Shown here: positions 1 to 8,945 of the stretch, in pieces
Layout: each line of letters opens with the position of its first letter
How positions within the stretch are numbered: position 1 is the first letter of the stretch
Source of the DNA: Streptomyces sp. NBC_01283
Lineage (GTDB): Bacteria > Actinomycetota > Actinomycetes > Streptomycetales > Streptomycetaceae
Direction of reading: 5' to 3'
DNA length: 64,000 nt
Assembly: GCF_041435335.1 (NCBI RefSeq)
Contig: NZ_CP108430.1
Span: 3,082,501-3,146,500, forward strand
Position numbers and translations under genes: made by a program
Notes under the pieces: model-generated
The model's input: the letters and a program-made list of their open reading frames with translations, nothing else
What the model was told of the DNA's origin: nothing
The model's database searches: none

Positions 1-1
1 G

Positions 2-1567
2 CGCGGCACGACGGACCTGATGCTGCTGCGGATGTTCCTCGCCTTCCCGCTGACGTTCCTGATCGTGAACGGGACGACGATCGTGGTCGGCATGGCCATC
101 CTCGTCGCGCAGGACTGGGCGCTCGGTCTGGTGCTGCTCACTCCCCTGGTGCCGCTGGTGATCGTCTGCGCGTACTACGAGGGCCGGTACATGGCCGTGG
201 CGCGGCGGGCGCAGGACCAGGTCGGCGATCTGACGACGGTCGTCGAGGAGAGCGTGCTCGGCATCCGCATCATCAAGGGCTTCGGCCGCCACCGCAGTCA
301 GGCGCGCGCGTTCCACGAGCTCTCGCACACGCTGCGGGGCACGGAGCTGGCCAAGGCGCGGCTGCTCGCCGCGATCTACGCGGTGATCATGACGCTGCCG
401 GAGGTCGCGATCGGTGCGGCGCTCGTCCTGGGGACGGTCCAGGTCGCGGACGGGGACCTGTCGACGGGCACACTGGTCGCTTTCCTCTCCACTGCGCTGG
501 CGCTGCGCTGGCCGGTGGAGTCGATCGGGTTCCTGCTCGCGATGAGCCAGGAGTCGGCGACGGCCACGGAGCGGTACTTCGAGGTGATGGACGCGGAGCC
601 GGAGTCCTCGGCTGCCGTCACCTCGCCCGGGGGCGACTCAGGGCCCGGCTCCGGCCCGATGGAAGCCGGGCTCCGCTTCCACGGTGTGGAGTTCCGTTAC
701 CCGGACGCTCCGGCCGACGCGCCGCCCGCGCTCGACCGGATCGACCTGCACATACGGCCGGGCGAGACCCTCGCCCTCGTCGGCGCCACGGGCAGCGGCA
801 AGACGACCCTGACGGCGCTGGTGCCCCGGCTGCACGAGGTGAGCGGGGGCCGCATCACGCTGGACGGCGAGGACATCGCGGAGATGGACCGTGAGCGGCT
901 GCGCACGCTGGTGGCGGTCGCCTTCGAGGAGCCGACGCTGTTCTCCGCGACGGTGGGCGAGAACGTCCTGATGGGCGCCGAAGAGGCCGCGGGCCAGGCG
1001 GAGTTGGAGCGCGCCCTCGACATCGCCCAGGCCGACTTCGCGCACGCGCTGCCGCAGGGCACGGACACGCAGGTCGGCGAGCAGGGCCTGAGCCTCTCCG
1101 GCGGGCAGCGCCAGCGTCTGGCGCTGGCCCGCGCGGTGGTCGGCACCCCCCGTTTCCTGGTCCTCGACGACCCGCTCTCGGCGCTGGACGTCCACACGGA
1201 GGCCCTGGTCGAGGCCGCTCTGCGCCGCGTCCTGAAGGACACGACGGCCCTGGTGGTGGCCCACCGCCCGTCCACGATCCTGCTCGCCGACCGCGTCGCC
1301 CTGCTCTCCGACGGCCGCATCACCGCAATCGGCACACACCAGGAACTGCTGCGGGGGAACGGCGAATACGCGTGGCTGATGTCGGGAGCGGGTGCCGCTC
1401 CCGCGACGGGGGAAACGGGCCCGGCACCCGAGGCGGAGCAATGGGACCCCGCGTCCACGCCAAGCCAAGCGGACTCGGTGTCCGCGTCAGAGGAAGCAGG
1501 CCAGACGGCCGCCGACGGGCAGACGGAGGCGGGCGTCGCGTCCGCGGAAGGGGAGGGCGCACGATGA
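2..1567 (+). CDS. ABC exporter half-transporter A (permease-ATPase fusion), 5' end cut by window edge
   Basis: This is the C-terminal part of an ABC exporter subunit with fused membrane and ATPase domains. The frame is open from base 2 and the start lies outside the window. Hydrophobic membrane-domain helices fill the first ~190 residues. The nucleotide-binding domain follows, with Walker A GATGSGKT, a canonical LSGGQ signature and Walker B ending LDDPLSALD. Asp replaces the usual catalytic Glu in that Walker B, so this subunit's own ATP site looks degenerate. An acidic Ala/Glu-rich tail of ~65 residues closes the protein. Its stop overlaps the next gene's start as ATGA, so the two are translationally coupled partners of a heterodimer. 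The substrate is unknown; a multidrug or lipid role is only family-level inference. Confidence 0.93.
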   Translation, partial: RGTTDLMLLRMFLAFPLTFLIVNGTTIVVGMAILVAQDWALGLVLLTPLVPLVIVCAYYEGRYMAVARRAQDQVGDLTTVVEESVLGIRIIKGFGRHRSQARAFHELSHTLRGTELAKARLLAAIYAVIMTLPEVAIGAALVLGTVQVADGDLSTGTLVAFLSTALALRWPVESIGFLLAMSQESATATERYFEVMDAEPESSAAVTSPGGDSGPGSGPMEAGLRFHGVEFRYPDAPADAPPALDRIDLHIRPGETLALVGATGSGKTTLTALVPRLHEVSGGRITLDGEDIAEMDRERLRTLVAVAFEEPTLFSATVGENVLMGAEEAAGQAELERALDIAQADFAHALPQGTDTQVGEQGLSLSGGQRQRLALARAVVGTPRFLVLDDPLSALDVHTEALVEAALRRVLKDTTALVVAHRPSTILLADRVALLSDGRITAIGTHQELLRGNGEYAWLMSGAGAAPATGETGPAPEAEQWDPASTPSQADSVSASEEAGQTAADGQTEAGVASAEGEGAR

Positions 1568-3561
1568 CCGCGTCGACACCGGCGTCACGAACCTCGGGGC
1601 CCGACGAGGAGGAACGCCTCTCACCGCCGGACGGCGAGACGGACAGTGGAGCAGCCGGGAAGGCGGCCCGCGGGGCAGCCGGTGAGACGGACGGTGCGGC
1701 AGGCGGTGAGTGTGTTGCCTCCGGTGGGGGGCCTGACGCGGGGGGCGAACCCCTGGACCCCGTCGATCACTTCGACAAGGACAGTCTTCCCGCTGCCCCC
1801 GGGGCCACCTCCGCCCTCCTCCGTTCCTTGCTCTCGCCGCTTCGGGGGCGGGTCGTCCTTGCCACCGTGCTGCTGCTCCTGCAGCAGGCCGCCGTGCAGG
1901 GCGGCCCGCTGCTCGTCGCGTACGCCATCGACCGCGGCGTGCCCGCGGTCCGGGTCGGCGACTACGGGCCCCTCGTCGTCATCGGCATCGGATACCTGCT
2001 CTGCGCGGGGGCGTCCGGCGCGTTCCAGTACGCGTTCATCGTGGCCTCCGCCCGCGTCAACCAGGACGTACTGCTCGATCTGCGCGGGCGCATCTTCCGG
2101 CACGCGCAGGCCCTCAGCGTGGACTTCCACGAGCGGTACACCTCGGGGCGGCTCATCTCCCGGTCCACCACCGACGTGGAATCCCTGCGGGAACTCCTCA
2201 GCGAGGGGCTGCAGGAGCTGATCACCGTCATCCTGTCCTTCGTCTACATCTCGGCGATGCTGCTCTGGCTCGACCTGAGCCTCGGCGCGGTGGCGGTCGC
2301 GTCGTTCGTGCCGCTCTACCTCCTCGTACGCCGGTACCAGCGCCGCGCGGGCCCCCTCTTCGGGAAGCGGTCCACGGCGATCGCCGCCGTCATCGTGAAG
2401 TTCGCCGAGACGATGAACGGCATCCGCCCGGTCCGCGCGTTCCGCCGCGAGCGCGCCAACGAGGCGGAGTTCGCCGTGCTCAACCACCACCACGAGCGGT
2501 CGAACGGCGACGCGATGCTGGAGATGGCCCGCTACGTGGTCGGCTCCCGGCTCGTCGCCAACACCGCCGTCGCCGGCATCGTCCTGTGGGGCGCCTACCG
2601 CGTCACCGACGACACCCTCGCGCTCGGCGTCCTCGCCGCGGCGGTGCTGTATCTGCGACGCCTGTACGACCCGATCGACCGGCTCGGAATGTTCCTGAAC
2701 TCCTACCAGTCGGCCGCCGCGTCCCTGGAGAAGGTCGCCGGACTGCTCGCCCAGACCCCCTCCGTGCCCGAGCCGCACCCCGACCGCGCGGTGCCGCTGC
2801 CCGCCCTCGCCTCCGAACACCCGGGCCGCGAGGTCGACTTCGACGGTGTGCGTTTCGCCTACCGGACCGGCGGCGAGGTCCTGCCCCGCTTCGACCTGAC
2901 ACTGCCCGCCGGCCAGACCGTCGCCGTCGTCGGCTCCACCGGCGCGGGCAAGTCGACGCTCGCCAAGCTGCTCGCCCGCTTCTACGACCCGACGGAGGGC
3001 CGGGTCCTGCTCGACGGGGTCGACCTGCGGGATCTCGCCAACGCGGAGCTCCGGCGCGGCGTCGTCATGGTCACCCAGGAGGCCTTCCTCTTCTCCGGCA
3101 CCGTCGCCGAGAACATCGCCATCGGCCGCCCGGACGCCACCCGCGAGGAGATCGAGCAGGCGGCGAAGGCCATCGGGGCGCATGACTTCATCGCGTCCCT
3201 GCCCGACGGCTACGACACCGACGTACGGAAGCGGGGTGGCCGTATCTCCGCCGGCCAGCGGCAGTTGGTCGCCTTCGCGCGGGCGCTGCTCGCCGACCCG
3301 GCGGTACTGATCCTCGACGAGGCGACCAGCTCGCTCGACATCCCGGGCGAGCGGGCCGTGCAGCGCGCCATGCACACGGTGCTGCGCGGGCGCACCGCCG
3401 TGGTGATCGCCCACCGGCTCTCCACGGTGGAGATCGCCGACCGGGTGCTCGTGATGGAGCACGGGCGGGTGGTCGAGGACGGCACTCCGGCCGAACTCAT
3501 CTCCGGGAGCGGCTCGTTCGCCGATCTGCACCGGGCTTGGCGGGACAGCGTGGTGGGTTAG
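1564..3561 (+). CDS. ABC exporter half-transporter B (permease-ATPase fusion)
   Basis: This 665-residue ABC exporter subunit pairs with the gene immediately upstream. The ATG at 1564 lies in the ATGA overlap; an in-frame upstream start exists but would run inside the previous gene. An N-terminal Gly/Ala/acid-rich segment of ~75 residues precedes six predicted membrane helices (about residues 95-390). The nucleotide-binding domain has Walker A GSTGAGKS, a Walker B with the catalytic Glu (LILDEATSSLD), and a degenerate signature ISAGQ. Partner A has the opposite pattern (good signature, Asp in Walker B). Together they should form one competent and one degenerate ATP site, as known for heterodimeric exporters of the TM287/288 type. 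Confidence 0.95.
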   Translation: MTASTPASRTSGPDEEERLSPPDGETDSGAAGKAARGAAGETDGAAGGECVASGGGPDAGGEPLDPVDHFDKDSLPAAPGATSALLRSLLSPLRGRVVLATVLLLLQQAAVQGGPLLVAYAIDRGVPAVRVGDYGPLVVIGIGYLLCAGASGAFQYAFIVASARVNQDVLLDLRGRIFRHAQALSVDFHERYTSGRLISRSTTDVESLRELLSEGLQELITVILSFVYISAMLLWLDLSLGAVAVASFVPLYLLVRRYQRRAGPLFGKRSTAIAAVIVKFAETMNGIRPVRAFRRERANEAEFAVLNHHHERSNGDAMLEMARYVVGSRLVANTAVAGIVLWGAYRVTDDTLALGVLAAAVLYLRRLYDPIDRLGMFLNSYQSAAASLEKVAGLLAQTPSVPEPHPDRAVPLPALASEHPGREVDFDGVRFAYRTGGEVLPRFDLTLPAGQTVAVVGSTGAGKSTLAKLLARFYDPTEGRVLLDGVDLRDLANAELRRGVVMVTQEAFLFSGTVAENIAIGRPDATREEIEQAAKAIGAHDFIASLPDGYDTDVRKRGGRISAGQRQLVAFARALLADPAVLILDEATSSLDIPGERAVQRAMHTVLRGRTAVVIAHRLSTVEIADRVLVMEHGRVVEDGTPAELISGSGSFADLHRAWRDSVVG

Positions 3562-3728
3562 TCGCCGTCCCGCCGACGCGACAACGACGCGCCACGACAC
3601 GACGTGAGCGTTAGCGGGACGTCAGCAGGGCGTGAGCGGAACGCCAGTGGGGACGGCCACATTGGTGTCCACAGCGGGAACGACCAGCGGGCCCCGCACC
3701 CACCACCACCGCACGGGGGAACCTCAGC

Positions 3729-4382
3729 ATGCCTACGAACCGGATCCGGGCCGCCGTCCTCGCCGGCACCACTGCCGCTCTCGCCCTGTCCCTGATCGCC
3801 TGCGGTGGCTCCGACGACTCGGGCGACAACGCCTCGACCGGCGGTGCGAGCAAGACCGTCGCCACCGCCGACGGCTCGAAGAGCTCCGAGGGGACGGTGA
3901 CCGAGACGACGGACGGGTCCGGGAAGAACGGCGGGGCGGGCAACGCCAAGCGGACCAAGCCGTGCAAGGGCGACGAGATGTCGTACTCCGTGGTGCACCG
4001 CTTCCCCTCGGAGCAGGGCGAGCACCTCCTGGTCACCGCGACGAACGCCGACTCGAAGTCCTGCTGGATCACTTCGATGCCGTCGGTGATGCTCGGCAAC
4101 ACCTCGAAGGTCGTGCCGCACTCCGCCAAGGACGCCCCCGGCGGCTCCTCGCAGATCACGGTCAAGCCCGGCGGCAAGGTCTACTCCGCCATCGCGCTCT
4201 TCACCGTCGGCGGGAGGACCCACTCGTCGACGGACCTCTCCATCGCCCTGAGCGACCGGACCGGCTACACCGGGCCCGGCACCGAGACGAGCGCCCTCGA
4301 CGGCAAGGGCGCACAGTCCGAGTTCACCTGGTCCGACGCCGAGGTCACCAACTGGAACACCGAGAAGCCCTACAACTTCTGA
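3729..4382 (+). CDS. DUF4232-type secreted lipoprotein
   Basis: This 217-residue protein has a lipoprotein signal peptide ending in lipobox LIAC, with the lipidated Cys at residue 26. A Ser/Thr/Gly/Lys-rich linker to about residue 75 is followed by a compact domain. That domain has two conserved-looking Cys (in KPCKGDE and KSCWIT) and a beta-rich C-terminal half typical of DUF4232 proteins of Streptomyces. A GGGGGA ribosome-binding site lies just upstream of the ATG. It should sit on the outer face of the membrane. No enzymatic motif is visible and the function of DUF4232 is not established. A T-tract terminator follows, so it is probably monocistronic. Confidence 0.85.
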   Translation: MPTNRIRAAVLAGTTAALALSLIACGGSDDSGDNASTGGASKTVATADGSKSSEGTVTETTDGSGKNGGAGNAKRTKPCKGDEMSYSVVHRFPSEQGEHLLVTATNADSKSCWITSMPSVMLGNTSKVVPHSAKDAPGGSSQITVKPGGKVYSAIALFTVGGRTHSSTDLSIALSDRTGYTGPGTETSALDGKGAQSEFTWSDAEVTNWNTEKPYNF

Positions 4383-4408
4383 GCGCGACTTCGAGCCCTC
4401 CCCCGAGC

Positions 4409-4445
4409 ACCGGCCTGGCGCGACGCAGCGCTCCAGGCCGGTTTT
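4409..4445 (+). terminator. Rho-independent-like terminator of the DUF4232 gene
   Basis: A perfect 10-bp stem (ACCGGCCTGG at 4409-4418 with CCAGGCCGGT at 4433-4442) has a 14-nt loop and ends in a TTTT run at 4442-4445. It begins 27 nt after the stop codon. Confidence 0.8.
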
Positions 4446-4606
4446 CCGTGCGTCCCCACCTGCCGCAACCCATCGGGGTCCGGCGGGAGTCGGGGTGCGG
4501 AATCAGCCACGCCGCTCCGGGCGCCGGTGACCGGCTCTCGTCGAACAATGCGAAGCTCTTGACCTTGAGCGTCCCCTCCGTATATCGAACGTGCCCCACC
4601 GGGCAG

Positions 4607-4626
4607 CGGACCATTTCCGGCCAACT
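4607..4626 (+). promoter_or_regulatory. Conserved upstream block shared by both M4 metalloprotease genes (copy 1)
   Basis: The block CGGACCATTTCCGGCCAACT matches 17 of 19 positions with 7042-7060 upstream of the paralogous protease. In both places CTGACA follows 13-14 nt later. Conservation in otherwise divergent upstream DNA suggests a promoter or operator element. Which sigma factor or regulator reads it cannot be told from sequence. Confidence 0.5.
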
Positions 4627-4815
4627 CTTGACGCACCCCTGACAAACAGAGCGCGCCGGTGCCACTCTTCCCCTCGATTCCCAGCACCACCTGGATGCAC
4701 CTCGCTCCACCCTTCGTAACCCCAGCTCCACGTTCTGCCTTGTTCTGCCCGGACGGCACGACCGCGCCGACCGGTCCCCCTGGCCGCGTAACCCACGGCC
4801 ACGCAGAAGGAGTCC

Positions 4816-6873
4816 GTGTTGAGAAGCACCTCTCACAGACCTGCCTCCCACAGACGCGCCACCGCCGCTGGCGCCCTGACCGCCGTCGCCGCCCTCGTTG
4901 CGGTGGCCTTCCAGACGGGCCCGGCATCGGCCGACGGCCCCGCGATATCACCGGCCAAGACCTCGGCCGCCGGAAAAATAGGCAAGGCCGACCCCGGTTC
5001 CCTGCCCGTGAAGCTCAGTCCCGCCCAGCGTGCGGCGCTCCTCAAGGACGCCAACGCCACCAAGGCGGACACGGCCAAGGACCTGGGGCTCGGCTCCAAG
5101 GAGAAGCTCGTCGTCCGTGACGTCACCAAGGACGGCGACGGCACGACCCACACCCGCTACGAGCGCACCTACGAGGGCCTGCCGGTCCTCGGCGGTGACC
5201 TGGTGGTCGACGAGGCGAAGTCCGGGAAGACCGAGGGCGTCACCAAGGCCGCGAAGGCGCAGCTCAAGGGCGTCGACACCACGGCCGACGTGAAGGCGTC
5301 GACCGCCGAGAAGCAGGCGCTCGGCGCGGCGAAGGCCGCGGGGTCGAAGAAGACCGACGCGGACCGCGCGCCGCGCAAGGTCGTCTGGATGGCCAAGGGC
5401 GAGCCGACTCTCGCGTACGAGACGGTGGTCGGCGGGCTGCAGCACGACGGCTCCCCGAACGAGCTGCACGTCATCACGGACGCGGCCACGGGCAAGAAGC
5501 TCTTCCAGTGGCAGGGCGTCGAGAACGGCACGGGCAACACGCAGTACAGCGGTCAGGTCACCGTGGGCAGCGCTCAGTCGGGGTCGAACTACACCCTGAC
5601 CGACACCGGCCGAGGCAGCCACAAGACGTACAACCTCAACCACGCCACGTCCGGCTCCGGCACGCTCTTCTCGGGCCCGGACGACGTGTGGGGCAACGGC
5701 CAGGCCTCCAACCTGGAGACCGCGGGAGCGGACGCCGCCTACGGCGCCCAGCTCACCTGGGACTACTACAAGAACGTGCACGGCCGCACCGGTATCCGCG
5801 GTGACGGCGTCGGCGCGACCTCGCGGGTGCACTACGGCAACAACTACGTCAACGCGTTCTGGCAGGACTCCTGCTTCTGCATGACGTACGGCGACGGCTC
5901 CGGCAACGCCAAGCCGCTGACGTCCATCGACGTGGCGGCCCACGAGATGACGCACGGCGTCACGGCCGCGACCGGCAACATGACCTACAGCGGTGAGTCC
6001 GGTGGCCTGAACGAGGCCACGTCGGACATCTTCGCGGCGGCCGTGGAGTTCAACGCCAACAACGCGCAGGACAAGGGCGACTACCTCGTCGGCGAGAAGA
6101 TCGACATCAACGGCGACGGCACGCCGCTGCGCTACATGGACAAGCCCTCCAAGGACGGCGGGTCCAAGGACTCCTGGTACTCGGGCATCGGCAACATCGA
6201 CGTCCACTACTCGTCCGGTGTCGCCAACCACTTCTACTACATGCTGAGCGAGGGCAGCGGCGCCAAGGTGATCAACGGCGTCTCGTACGACTCGCCGACT
6301 TCGGACGGCCTGCCTGTGGCCGGAATTGGTCGTGACAAGGCGTCGCTCATCTGGTTCAAGGCGCTGACGACGAAGTTCACCACGACCACCAACTACGCGG
6401 CGGCCCGCACCGGGACCCTCGCGGTGGCCGGTGAGCTGTACGGCACCACCAGCGCCGAGTACAAGGCGGTGGGCGATGCCTGGGCCGCGGTCAACGTCGG
6501 CACGCGCGGCGGCCCCGGCGGCGGCACGGACTTCGAGAACACCGCGGACGTCTCCATCCCGGACAACGGGGCGGCAGTCACCTCGTCGGTCAACGTCACC
6601 GGCCGCACGGGCAACGCACCCTCGACCCTGAAGGTCGGCGTCGACATCGTCCACACCTGGCGCGGCGACCTGGTCGTCGACCTGGTGGCCCCGGACGGTT
6701 CCACGTACCGCCTGAAGAACTCGAGCGCGTCGGACTCGGCGGACAACATCCAGGCGACCTACACGGTCAACGCCTCGTCCGAGGTGGCCAACGGCACCTG
6801 GAAGCTGAAGGTCCAGGACGTGGCCGCGCAGGACACCGGCTACATCAACAGCTGGAAGCTGACGTTCCCGTAA
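4816..6873 (+). CDS. Secreted M4 (thermolysin-type) zinc metalloprotease with C-terminal P domain
   Basis: This 685-residue secreted endopeptidase starts with GTG behind AGAAGGAG (a TTG follows as the next codon and is an alternative). A signal peptide with a double-Arg stretch ends near ASADG at about residue 40. An FTP/PepSY-type propeptide spans roughly residues 60-230. The catalytic domain has HEMTH at 376-380 (zinc His and catalytic Glu) and the third zinc ligand Glu400 in NEATSD, the thermolysin spacing. About 100 C-terminal residues match a proprotein-convertase-type P domain (DLVVDLVAPDGST is characteristic). It is paralogous to the next gene, which lacks the P domain. The likely role is nutrient proteolysis or processing of secreted proteins. 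Confidence 0.96.
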   Translation: MLRSTSHRPASHRRATAAGALTAVAALVAVAFQTGPASADGPAISPAKTSAAGKIGKADPGSLPVKLSPAQRAALLKDANATKADTAKDLGLGSKEKLVVRDVTKDGDGTTHTRYERTYEGLPVLGGDLVVDEAKSGKTEGVTKAAKAQLKGVDTTADVKASTAEKQALGAAKAAGSKKTDADRAPRKVVWMAKGEPTLAYETVVGGLQHDGSPNELHVITDAATGKKLFQWQGVENGTGNTQYSGQVTVGSAQSGSNYTLTDTGRGSHKTYNLNHATSGSGTLFSGPDDVWGNGQASNLETAGADAAYGAQLTWDYYKNVHGRTGIRGDGVGATSRVHYGNNYVNAFWQDSCFCMTYGDGSGNAKPLTSIDVAAHEMTHGVTAATGNMTYSGESGGLNEATSDIFAAAVEFNANNAQDKGDYLVGEKIDINGDGTPLRYMDKPSKDGGSKDSWYSGIGNIDVHYSSGVANHFYYMLSEGSGAKVINGVSYDSPTSDGLPVAGIGRDKASLIWFKALTTKFTTTTNYAAARTGTLAVAGELYGTTSAEYKAVGDAWAAVNVGTRGGPGGGTDFENTADVSIPDNGAAVTSSVNVTGRTGNAPSTLKVGVDIVHTWRGDLVVDLVAPDGSTYRLKNSSASDSADNIQATYTVNASSEVANGTWKLKVQDVAAQDTGYINSWKLTFP

Positions 6874-6907
6874 GCCCTGACCGGGCTTGAAGAGGGCACA
6901 TGCAGAC

Positions 6908-6947
6908 TGCGCCGCTCCGGGTGGTTCAACTCCCCCGGGGCGGCGCA
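6908..6947 (+). terminator. Terminator hairpin after the P-domain metalloprotease
   Basis: A 14-bp stem (TGCGCCGCTCCGGG at 6908-6921 with CCCGGGGCGGCGCA at 6934-6947) contains one T-G wobble and has a 12-nt loop. There is no T-run, as is common in Streptomyces. It lies about 35 nt after the stop codon. Confidence 0.7.
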
Positions 6948-7041
6948 CCCATGCGTGCCCATGTACGCCCGTGCGTCCTGCTGTTGGACTCCCCGGCCGC
7001 GTAACGCGCCGTTCGCATTGCGTACATGGACCATCGCTCAA

Positions 7042-7060
7042 CGGACGATTTCTGGCCAAC
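7042..7060 (+). promoter_or_regulatory. Conserved upstream block shared by both M4 metalloprotease genes (copy 2)
   Basis: CGGACGATTTCTGGCCAAC is the counterpart of 4607-4625 with two substitutions. It lies 145 nt before this gene's start, versus 190 nt for copy 1. CTGACA follows 14 nt later. Confidence 0.5.
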
Positions 7061-7204
7061 CTGCGGCTAGGGGACTGACATGCACCTGCCTCAACTGGCA
7101 CTGTTCCCTCGCACGCCACAACTGAACATCAGTACACCCGCACCGCATCTTTCAGCCCGGACAGCTCCCCAACGCCGTCCGGGCCCCCCACAGAAGGAGC
7201 ATGC

Positions 7205-8839
7205 GTGACCCCCCACATATCCCGGAAGCGCTCAACGCTGGCCATCGCCACCGCCGTTGCCGCCGGAGCACTTCTCGCAGGCGGTCTGGCCACCGGGGCC
7301 TCCGCGCAGCCCGACCAGGCCGCCGCGCCCGCCGGATCGCAGATCGCGCTCTCCTCCACCGCCCGCGCCGGCCTGTTGCAGGACGCGAACGCGGACAAGG
7401 CCGCCACCGCCGAGAAGATCGGCCTCGGCGCCAAGGAGAAGCTCGTCGTCCGTGACGTCGTCAAGGACCGCGACGGCACCACGCACACCCGCTACGAGCG
7501 CACCTACGACGGTCTGCCCGTCCTCGGCGGCGACCTCGTCGTCCACACCGCGAAGAGCGGCTCGGTCAAGAGCGTGACCAAGGCGGCCAAGGCCACCATC
7601 AAGGTCGCCTCCACCTCCGCGAAGGTCGGGGCCAAGTCGGCCGCGAAGTCCGCCGAGTCGACCGCCGCCAAGTCCGGCGACACCAAGAAGGCCGACGCGC
7701 AGACGACGCGCAAGGTCGTCTGGGCCGCGTCCGGCAAGCCGGTCCTCGCCCACGAGACCGTCGTCACCGGCGTCCAGAAGGACGGCACGCCCAGCAAGCT
7801 GCACGTCATCACCGACGCGGCCACGGGCAAGAAGCTCTTCCAGTACCAGGCCATCGAGAACGGCGCCGGCCACAGCCAGTACAGCGGCGACGTCGAGATC
7901 GGCTCCAAGAAGGGCACCAGCGGCTTCGACCTGACCGACGACGCGCGCGGCGGGCACTCGACGTTCAACCTGGACCACAGCGAGAGCGGCGAGGGCAAGC
8001 TCGTCACGGACGACGACGACACGTGGGGCAACGGCAAGGCGGACGACGCCCAGACCGCCGCCGTCGACGCCGCCTACGGCGCCCAGCTCACCTGGGACTA
8101 CTACAAGAACGTGCACGGCCGTGAAGGCATCAAGGGCGACGGCAAGGGCGCGACCTCGCGCGTCCACTACGGCAAGGCCTACGTCAACGCCTTCTGGGAC
8201 GACAGCTGCTTCTGCATGACGTACGGCGACGGCGAGGGCGACAAGAAGCCCCTGACGTCGATCGACGTCGCGGGCCACGAGATGTCGCACGGCGTCACCG
8301 CGGCCACCGCCAACCTGGAGTACAGCGGTGAGTCGGGCGGCCTGAACGAGGCGACCTCCGACATCTTCGGCACCTCGGTCGAGTTCAGCGCCAAGAACAA
8401 GGAAGACGTCGGCGACTACCTCATCGGCGAAAAGATCGACATCAACGGCGACGGATCGCCGCTGCGCTACATGGACAAGCCCTCCAAGGACGGCCAGTCC
8501 CTGGACAACTGGAGCGCGGACGCGGGCAACACCGACGTCCACTACTCCTCCGGCATCGCCAACCACTTCTTCTACCTGCTGTCCGAGGGCAGCGGCGCGA
8601 AGGAGATCAACGGCGTCAAGTACGACTCCCCGACCGCCGACGGCTCCAAGGTCGAGGGCATCGGCCGTGACAAGGCCGAGAAGATCTGGTTCAAGGCCCT
8701 GACGTCGTACTTCACGACGACGACGGACTACAAGGCGGCCCGTGAGGGCACGCTGAGCGCCGCGAAGGACCTGTTCGGCGCGGACTCGGCCGAGTACAAG
8801 GGCGTCGAGGCGGCCTGGACCGGCGTCAACGTCAAGTAG
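7205..8839 (+). CDS. Secreted M4 (thermolysin-type) zinc metalloprotease without P domain
   Basis: This 544-residue paralogue of the preceding protease starts with GTG, 5 nt after AGAAGGAG. A signal peptide (to about ASAQP near residue 34) is followed by a propeptide with the same KEKLVVRDV segment as its neighbour. It also has an extra Ala/Lys/Ser-rich insertion near residues 137-160. The catalytic zinc motif is HEMSH at 358-362, with Glu382 in NEATSD as third ligand. It ends right after the catalytic domain. The pair most simply arose by tandem duplication with gain or loss of the P domain. A strong bidirectional hairpin separates it from the convergent glgP. Confidence 0.96.
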   Translation: MTPHISRKRSTLAIATAVAAGALLAGGLATGASAQPDQAAAPAGSQIALSSTARAGLLQDANADKAATAEKIGLGAKEKLVVRDVVKDRDGTTHTRYERTYDGLPVLGGDLVVHTAKSGSVKSVTKAAKATIKVASTSAKVGAKSAAKSAESTAAKSGDTKKADAQTTRKVVWAASGKPVLAHETVVTGVQKDGTPSKLHVITDAATGKKLFQYQAIENGAGHSQYSGDVEIGSKKGTSGFDLTDDARGGHSTFNLDHSESGEGKLVTDDDDTWGNGKADDAQTAAVDAAYGAQLTWDYYKNVHGREGIKGDGKGATSRVHYGKAYVNAFWDDSCFCMTYGDGEGDKKPLTSIDVAGHEMSHGVTAATANLEYSGESGGLNEATSDIFGTSVEFSAKNKEDVGDYLIGEKIDINGDGSPLRYMDKPSKDGQSLDNWSADAGNTDVHYSSGIANHFFYLLSEGSGAKEINGVKYDSPTADGSKVEGIGRDKAEKIWFKALTSYFTTTTDYKAAREGTLSAAKDLFGADSAEYKGVEAAWTGVNVK

Positions 8840-8885
8840 TTCCCCGCACCACCAGCGGTAGTTCACGCACGACCAGCACGACCAG

Positions 8886-8922
8886 GCGGCACCCGGGGTT
8901 CGCACTTCCCCCCGGGTGCCGC
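8886..8922. terminator. Bidirectional terminator between the metalloprotease and glgP
   Basis: A perfect 13-bp stem (GCGGCACCCGGGG at 8886-8898 with CCCCGGGTGCCGC at 8910-8922) and an 11-nt loop lie between two convergent stop codons. It can serve both transcripts. Confidence 0.8.
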
Positions 8923-8945
8923 TCGTCGTCGTACCGCGGGCCGCC

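Larger units (their letters stand above)
4383..4815. other. 433-bp intergenic region (terminator plus metalloprotease promoter)
   Basis: The left end holds the terminator of the DUF4232 gene. The middle carries a 20-bp block repeated upstream of the second metalloprotease, and a TTGACG hexamer at 4628-4633. The right end carries the AGAAGGAG ribosome-binding site (4804-4811). No coding frame with Streptomyces codon bias is visible. Confidence 0.6.
6874..7204. other. 331-bp intergenic region between the two metalloproteases
   Basis: It contains the terminator of the first protease, then the second copy of the conserved block, and ends with AGAAGGAG (7192-7199) serving the GTG at 7205. An ATG at 7201 opens a different, biased-against frame and was not used. 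No other gene is seen. Confidence 0.6.

Noticed and set aside
1621..3600. A 659-codon minus-strand frame opposite the ABC exporter
   Set aside because: Shadow of the exporter gene; composition is Gly/Arg/Val-rich without hydrophobic helices or motifs.
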